Source: Dipylidium caninum (lineage: Eukaryota; Platyhelminthes; Cestoda; Cyclophyllidea; Dipylidiidae). From it: 64,000 nucleotides of DNA. A model generated the notes under the pieces. That model worked only from the letters and a program-made list of their open reading frames with translations. It searched no databases and was not told the origin of the DNA. Both the position numbers and the translations under genes were made by a program. Shown here piece after piece: positions 13,001 through 22,000 of the stretch. The stretch spans positions 496,001 through 560,000 of the forward strand of contig QEYB01000825.1 of NCBI GenBank assembly GCA_017562135.1. The letters are read 5' to 3'. Numbering within the stretch: the first letter of the stretch is position 1; each line of letters begins with the position of its first letter.

Positions 13001-16000
13001 GGAAGAAGGTGCCCACCGGTGGGTTGAATGGATCCCTTGAAGCGGTCTCCCCTCCGCCGAGGGGACCACACTGAGGAAAATAAGACCTCAATGTCGAGTA
13101 ACACGAAGACTGTATAAGTTGAGCACAAAACTCGACTCAGGACTCGTCGGCCGTCAAAAATGATCGCCTGCAAAATGGCCTATTCGAAAGGTCAAAATCC
13201 GCCCATTTCAAATATTTTGAAGCATCTTCTGCATGTCCCATCAGAAATTGTGCCTTCAACTAAAGCCTTCAATAAATTTCCACATGCTTCTGTGACCTTT
13301 CTGCCTTGTTTAAATTTGTGTAAATTACGATGATGAAAATGAGCGTTTTCAACAACCATGGGCACACAATCGTTTTACTCCTAAAGCTAACGTGAATCAA
13401 CTTTTTTTAAAAGTCTTTTGCTACTTCAGTTTGCGCTAAATAAACAGGCGTCACGTGTCAAAAACTATTGTTACAGAAACAGACAGAACTTTTCGGTCGA
13501 TTCTTGAGCCTCCTGAATCCCCTCATGCTTCTGTGCCTATAACAGTGCAGAGTTACACAACTCACCAAGCCATAGTCGGAGAAGCAGTCTTTACAGTGGA
13601 TCCAAATAAGACGGCATTTGTCCACGGTGGACTGTGTTATCTCGAGCATATACCCGAGAATGCTGCTGGCACTGATGCTGTCCACAGTCCAGTCGACTAT
13701 GATGCAGATCGAGGTGTTTCGCGCTGTCGATTCATAGTCCTCGTCAGATGCGCGGGAGCTCTTTGTGTTCACCGGGATTAGTTTGGGGCAAACGACAGCC
13801 AGAGGTGCTGGCCTCCTCCGCATCGCCCTCCGCCTCGGCTCTTGGTGTGTACGCCGTCACTGTCACATTGTGGGTCTTCACTTCACTGTTCGCTTTAGGT
13901 GGGAAATAAAGAAGGCCTGACTCGAGGAGGGAACATTGAGCCGCTGTGACGCCTTGTTAATGCATGCAACTTCTATTTGAAGATGAATCTAAAGCATTTC
14001 AGTGACTCTACTTGGTGGAATCTGGGACATGTCCCTCGATCTGGGAAACGGTTTTAACATAATGCGACTATAATTTGGCATGTTTATACTTGATGATGCT
14101 ACCAACGGGGCAAAAATCCCTCTTCTTCACACATGACAAAATAGAAATGACAATTATGGCTGTGAGGAATGAGAAATTTCATTCCGTAGAGCATGGCTAA
14201 TCACGGAAATCAACGAAATTTTTCTTCTCAGGCAAGAAAAGTGGAGGAAGTTGGTTCTACAACTTACAGAGTGGTGTGGGAATGATCAAGGATTTCGACC
14301 AGGAGGAGGCCGACGGCTTCGGACCGCACTTTCGTCTTCTACTACGGGGTTGAATTCTGGCTCGCAAAGTGTACACGAAACCCGCTTTTAGTTTTGGTAA
14401 TTCAACCATTCCCCCTAAGAGTGTAAGGAAAGTTTTAGAAGGTTGAGGGATCATGTGAATGCGAAATAGATAATTTATCTCCGGTTAAAGTGTTTGCCCG
14501 GATTTATGCTACCGGTGAAAGTCGAAGCAAATTAAAACCCAAATTTACCAGAGGTGAAAAAATATTGTGAAGCTTTTTTATTAATCCCTCACAAAGGAAC
14601 GTGTTACCTGCTAAATGGGGAGATCTAACAACGCAATCGGTGGTATCAGATAAAATGCCCCACTGAAGAGCGTATTCATATTCGCAGAATGGATGTTCCT
14701 GAGTGAACGATACGCCAAGATTTGGGGAATCGCGCAAATAGTAGATTGTCGGCGCTGTATCCCTAATATCTGGGGGATGAAGAACAGTACATAGACTGAA
14801 ATAACATTTTTCGCCAAGTTTTTAGAAAGGGCGCTTAAGTCGATTTCATGAAAGTCAGAGTAGGTTCGCCGCAGTGACTTAGTCTGTCGCAAAGCTGTTT
14901 TCTAAAGTTAATAAAATCCACTACTCTTTAGTTATTAGTAAAATATATAGCGCCTCCTCACTGGAGTATCAAAAGTGTTGATTGAAGTTGAGGTCGAAAC
15001 GCCTTACCCGGATATCCAAATTTTTCGATTATTGGTAACGGGTATGAATATTTTCCAGCTGAATTCTCCAATTCCAATTCAAAGGTATACTGTTGGCAGT
15101 AGGCGTAGTTGTGAGTAAAAGTGGCATTAGCGAATGAATCACTCAGTTCGACGAAGTGTTTAGTGTCGTTGACGTACGCCACGAGACTGGTTGGTGTACC
15201 GCAATCACTAGCCTTTATGTTTTTCCACGACAGTTTCACTTCCTTTCCGTCTCTATTCATTTCCACATTCGTTACGGGGCAGGGAACTAAAAAATATTGC
15301 TAATACGGAGGTGATCCAATTTCTAAAAATACTCACTCCAAGTATCAAAAACAGACAGTGTCATCTCCATTGAGACACCGTTATGCAATCTGGGGAATAT
15401 CTGAAAATGTGTCAGGAAAAGACTAATTTAGATAAACATCGAAATAAAACACTCAATCAAGACAACTTGACAAAATAACATTTAGGCAGACTCTCTTTCC
15501 GTAAGAAATATATTGAGTAAGATCTGCAGTTTCCATCCTTTAGCATATGAAAGAAGATCAGGAACAGAAAATTTAAATTCCTAAGAAGTTAGAATCTATT
15601 ATAAAAGAAAGAGGTGAATGTTCTTCATTACCACTCAAGTTTAGTTCAAATTAAGAGGAAATAAATCCTCTTAATTGGGGATCATGCTGAAATACCAGGG
15701 GAAAGTGAAAACGATGAGCAAGGTACGGTCCTGGGGTAAGCCTTCCTCCAGGTCAGTCGGCATGCGATCTTTTCACCCACGAAAAATTCCCCCAAATCCC
15801 CAACGGAATTAATTAGTGAGGCAGAAGTTGGTCTTCCATGACCTGCGAGCTCGCAATTAACGAAGGCTTCATTAGGTGGCATTTGGTCTGCTTGTCGGAG
15901 TCAAGGGTTAGCCGATGAAAGGCCAATCGCATCCCCACGTGTTCACTATTAACAAGTGGCTTTCATGGAATTCACGTCCAGGTGAAAGTTGCAGGAATTG

Positions 16001-19000
16001 GGTTAAAATGCTCTTTTCCCCGTCCTTGGGCGTGGCCAAATTTGGAGGACCTGTTTCTCCTGTCGCCTGCCTGCTTGGGTGGAGGGGTGAGGTCAGGAGT
16101 CGAGGGACCACTGACGAGGCCCCGGGGGGGGGTCTGGGTGGGGTGGTGTGGGAACAGATCCTGAGGCTGTGAGATTGAAAAGCATTACAGAAGCGACGTG
16201 TGTGAAATCGACAAAGGTTTGTTGAGTGAGGCGGCCATGTGGCATGTCAGTAGGTGACAAAGACGGACATTCAATCTCCTCCTCATTCACTCCTCCCCTC
16301 CCCTCCCCCTCCCGACCCGTCCCCGCTTGGAGTCACACTGAAGGAGACACTTGTTTTTGCCCTCTGCCAATTTATCCCACTGCTACGGTTCAGTTTTGTG
16401 AATTATTAGGTGAATATAAGGTGGAAGAAGACACCGAAGCCAGAAGAGGGAATACGATGGTGGAAGAAGTGAGAGAATTAAAAAATGCAAAAGACTCCTT
16501 TACACGTGAGACTACACTGCCGACCATTTCATTTGCTAGAATTAGGGCGACATGGAACACGAAGCAGAATGAAAAGCGTCCTCGAGGTTGCACTGCAAAG
16601 ACATTTTTGGACGGAGGCAACCACTCACCTGCCAGTGCGGTGCGATCCGACTTCTCCATGACTGCGCCAATTCGTCCATCCTCCAGGTACGGTATAATCC
16701 ACACCTCGTATGCTGTGTCCTGCTCTAAGCCCGAAATATTCACCTTCCGCCTGTCAGACATGACAGCTACTGAACACGAATAAAAACTGTTCACCACGGT
16801 TCGCAGAAACGCCGGTAGCATATTAAAATCGTTCTCCTGAATAAAGCATCGCGTTAGATTTAACATGATGTAACTTACTCCGAGGAAGGCCTTACAAATG
16901 TTCGAATCATATTTGGCGGTTAATAAGACGAGGAATTTGGGGAACAGAGAGAGAGATTCTCGGGGGTTTTCCCATTCCACGGAGATCCATGTTGTTCCTA
17001 CCGTGGAGTCGACGTCGGTCACACATCCGATGGGCGCTAAATTGGGGATGGAAAAAGGTAGTGAAGAATCCCGACTGTCCTCTTGGTTGAGGTGAGCAGG
17101 CAGGCTTTTTTCCCTCTCTAAACGACTATTTGATCTCTTAGTGAAATCGCAACTTTCGCATGTTATCAAATCAAATGACTTCAATGTTTTTGTTCCTCCC
17201 AACTGCAAATGACTGCTTGCGATCAGCGATAATGGCGGCGCCTGATAAAGAAGTATTTCTGGGGAGAGCGATTCGTCCTCGACGGGTAGGAGACACAAAC
17301 GCACCGACATCACTGCAGACTGGAATGTTGCACAGCCCATGTCGTCCGTTGAGGAGGAGGCATCCACTTCCCCCGTCGATGGCCTCGGGCAGAGGAGTAC
17401 AAGGACTGGCGCATCGGTTACCCTCCTCGTCTGTTCTTGCAAATCGCTCATCAAATAGGCCAAAAGCTCGTCCATTCGTGTTCCTCCAGTCACCGCCCGG
17501 CCAGATACACCAACTTCGACAAACTGAATGAATTAAAATAATTACTATTCACTTTTTCCTTTCTCGGAAAAGGTTAACGTGGCAGAGGACGTCGGTGGAC
17601 GAAGTTATTTTGAGGGGGGACGAGAATCTCGAGAGATTTGTGCGGACTCCCCTTGGTGACAAACAATCATTTATTTTAGACGTCAAACAGACGCCGAACC
17701 TGATGGGCTCACCATTTTTGCGGGCCTCGAACATGGCGCTGGAGAGGAGAACCTCCGATCGGCCGTCGACGTCCCCAGTGTAGGCGTGTAAAAAGACATT
17801 CAAATTTCTACTCTCGGTGGTGGGAATGTACGCCATGGTGTGGGAACTGTTGCCATAATTGTTCAAACGCCAACCCGAACGATTTTGGTATAAGGCGTAG
17901 GGCCCGAGGACCTCACGGTAAAGTGGTGTCCTGCGGCATTCATCGACATCCTTCGACTGACAGATGCGAATAATGAAGGCCTTGGGACTTGGCACGGTGA
18001 CATTGAGGCAATTCAACTGCAGGGAGACCAAATTAGAGGAGAGGGCAACCGCTTTGATGTCGGGAGTGAACTTCACTGTAGAGGAAAGAAGGGATTTGTG
18101 GGCGGAGAAAATAAAATGGCAATCTTTTCTGCTTTCGCCTCACCACTGTGACAGTGACAATGCGTGTATTTACTTGGAAACTATAAAAAGGGCGTTCTGA
18201 GCTCGGGACGAGTTCAACTGCAATTGAGGCAGACAAATGACAATTCAAGTTAAATGTTTTAATTTTTCCATCTAAAAGATATTCTCCCCCTCCCGTTTGG
18301 TGAAATTTCTCCGTGTTTGAGATCGTATTTTATTACAAACGCAAACCAAATGCGGTTTGCGTCTACTTTTCTTGTACGAGTTTAAACTGAATTATGGGGC
18401 AGCTCAACAGGCTCTGAGGAACATTAACGAGGTACTCGGAGGTGGATTCTCTAATGAGACAAAAAAGCCTCAACGTTGGTTTCAAAAACGTCGTTCCGGC
18501 AATTTGAGCATCGTCAGGGCGCCTCGAGGAGGCGGAACGAAGAACGACGACTGCGGAGACGATCACCATAATTTGCCTGTTGTTTCAACGCATTTACAAA
18601 TTATTTTTTCCAAATGGTGAAAATACCACGGCTAAAATGATATTATAAAGGACTTTTAAAGGTTAATTAACCCAAAGATTAAGATTTACGTCCAAAAAGG
18701 CACAGACAACCTGTCCCGTTGTTGGCAGAAAGCCGTAGATGCCAATGGAAATTATTTGTACTGTATAAAATTTTAACTCTCGTTTCATATTTTCCAACTT
18801 TTGTGTTTTCGCCCATGACGAGGTCGATGTGGCCTCAAGTCGGCGGTCAGCAAGCCTATCCTTTGACATTTTGACGTGTCTCGGGGGTTCCACCGATGTC
18901 TCTGCTCGCATTTCAAGGGCGTCGGTGAACTTTCAAGTGCACTTGAGGATTAAACGGATTCTAGTCCCAAAATGACTCGAAATCGTTGGTGATTGCGTTG

Positions 19001-22000
19001 CCTCGCCGAGGACAAGTTGCTAATCTTCTCCACTCTTTACCGTACACGCTTCAACTGGTCTCCCAATTTCCTCCTTTCCCCCCATTCTGTATTTTTCTCT
19101 CCCACAGCCACTCCAGTTCCCGAGGTGGAAGACTCCTTTCACGAACTCGATCAACGGGAATCCGCGAATGTGTGTGCTTACAATTTCCAAGTGGGACTCG
19201 AAAAACCTTTGCGAAGTTGACATTGGAGGTGTAAGATGAGCTCATTTTCAGGCGATAGACAGCACCGGGCGTCAGGGCAAAGGCGATTTTCCCTCTCACG
19301 TATTCCGTCGTTGCGTTGCACACCCTCGCGGGGGCCCCGTTGACGAGAATGGGCGGCTGAAAGGGCGACGATCAATTCAGGCAGAGCGGAAATACCACGG
19401 GGAGGTGGAGGTGGAGGTGGAGGTGGAGGCGGAGGCGGAGGCGGACTTACTCTCAAATGACAGCACACCGAGTAAGCGCCAATCTCGGAGAGGAGGACAT
19501 CATAGTAGCCGCTTTGCTGCACACTTGCTGACGCCTCCCCCGGCCTCACGGACACTTGAGCCTGGAAAGGAAGCACACAATCCTCTCAGCAGGGAAAGTC
19601 CTCCTTCTCCCCCCGCCCCGCCTCGCCTCGCCCCACAGACGTCTTCACTAGGACAAAATCCCACTTAGCCTCAACGAGGCGGACACACACACGCAAAGCA
19701 CCACCCACCGTAGGCCCTCGTTGTGGCCCGCTCCTTGATGCCCTGAAGGGTGAAATTCGCCTCGGGATGGAAGATGGGTGTGATTGTGAAGTCGTAATTC
19801 GTGTTGGCGCGAAGATTTTCCACAGTGACGGCGAATATGCCGGTGGGGCCGAGTTCATCCACCTCGGCAGTGTTCCAACCACGAATCCACGTGTTGGCGT
19901 CGGGAGCCCGGGAAATCGGGCCAAAATCCGTCAACGCGACCCTCCACCAAACTGGCCGCCCAGCCATTGCAGACGTGAGACGATGTCAGGCGATCGTGGA
20001 CTCCCGGATGGACTGACTCTCCTTCTCCGTGGTCTTTAGCGAAGAAAAAAAAAACAAAATGAAAAGAAGGGCAAAAGGCAACAAGAGTGAATGGAGTGTG
20101 ATTTGACGTCGTCAGTAGCGTCAGTTAAAAGCTGATCACTTCTGAGGAGTTCTGCCTGCAACGACGAAACAAACAGTCGTCTGGCGGTGGGACGGCTTCG
20201 TGGCGGAGGCGTCGACGCATTCCGCCGACTCAGATCCAACAATTTCTGGCAAGTGAATAAGAATGTGTGTGAGGGAAAACAACAGCCGCGCGACTTGCCG
20301 CTTCTGGACGCTTTGCTTGAATTGCATTGTTTAGTTTGGCCAGTTGTGGAACGAACCACTTGAGTTGGTCGTCTGGTTGTTTGGCGAAAGTTCAAAGTGC
20401 AGAATTCTGTTTCACTCACTCCCGCCACACTGACAGCGGAATCCCTTTTTGGCGACTCGGCGCTTTCGACCTCGTCTGGGCCGGTTCAGCTCGCATCGCC
20501 CACCACATCTCGCCCGATCAACGCTGCTCTTGTAAACTCTCCGCCCCTCCTCGTCGCCAGCAAATCGCCTGCTCACAAGTGGATCAACTTCGTTGCGTCT
20601 CAGATGCCAAGGCGCTGCACCAAATGAACTTCCTCGAGCCGGTGAGGCGGCAGCCAAAGGTGGAGTTTCCTGACGTGGCGCCAAACCTCTTCAATGCACC
20701 TCTGCGACACACGAAGCTCCTCTCTGCGGCATCGCGTCTCGAGCTGCGACGAGCTGAAGCGACAACCGCCTCGAGTGGTCGACGCCCCACCGACTGCAGC
20801 TGGACGGACGACCAGGTCGTCGAGGCACATTTTCAGTGAAAAGTCACCACAGCAAAGTGAGGGCAACCAACTTTGACGCGACTGCCTTCTTCCTTTGGGG
20901 TTTCACTCCCATCGGCGGGAAATAACTTCTCTTTCACTTGCAACGTGGGTTCTTTGACTTATCAAGAATATTACGGGGAAATAGGCCCAAAGTACACAAG
21001 TCGTGTTCTTCAGTTTTAAATTGATAATAAAGCACAACTATATATTTAAAAAACAATTTTGTAGTAAATGAATGGCAGGAGTCCAAGCAATAGCAAAAAA
21101 TGTAGGTCAGACACCTGGTACACTTTAACGAAGCGAATTAACGTGTATAATCCGTCATGACTTAATCGAAAACCCAAAAAATACGCTTTCAATGAGGGTT
21201 CTTACCCAGGGCGAGGAGAGGACAACGTCCCTTTCCCAACAGCCCTTGTCACGGCTGACGGAGATGACGTAGGCGACGGGGGGTGTGGCGGGTAGTGCAA
21301 TCTTCGGCGGCGGCCAGCTCAGTTGAATCCAGTTGGCATCAACCCCCTCGACGTGCACTTCCATCTCGCACGCTGGCCGCCTCGCCTGCCTACTTACGGG
21401 GGTTGTAAAGGCCTCACAAGCCCATGATTTTTGACAGTAATGCGACGCTACGCACACTTGATAGGTTGTGCCTTCTGCGAGGTGATCCAAACAGAGAGTC
21501 GTCTCTCCACGAGCCAGCATTCCTTGCATTTGAGAAGACCTTAGACCACACAAAATCATGGGGATGATGAGGAGGCATACCTCACCATCTCGCATAATCG
21601 AGGATTTGGGGCACTTGCCTTGTCGCTACTTTGTTAAATTAATTTGAAAAGGTTATTTAAAAGTGGTAGGTGAAAGAGGAGAGACGTTGTCACTGTTGAT
21701 GCGCGGTCTAGGAGGAAAATCGTGTCGGGATACGTGGATATTTGAAAGGGTCGAAGCTACACCCCCAAATCAAACAGGTCATTACACCCGGCGAAGAGGC
21801 AAACGATGAAGTCAGAGAGGTGACAAGATCTGTCCTTGCGAGCTGGCTAAATATCGTCCACCGGCGATCACTGCATTGAGAGAGTTGAGGTTTGTGAGAA
21901 AAATCCTTTCCACCGTAACCCCTGCCTCAGGAATCTACTACTGTGGAGGCCACTTGTCTCTCAGGCGACTCACACGTCCATGGCATCGTTGGTGGCGGAT

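Noticed and set aside
13455..13781. 108-codon plus-strand open frame
   Set aside because: It begins in the 5' end of a family-2 mariner and runs antisense to the RPTP gene; no recognisable domain.
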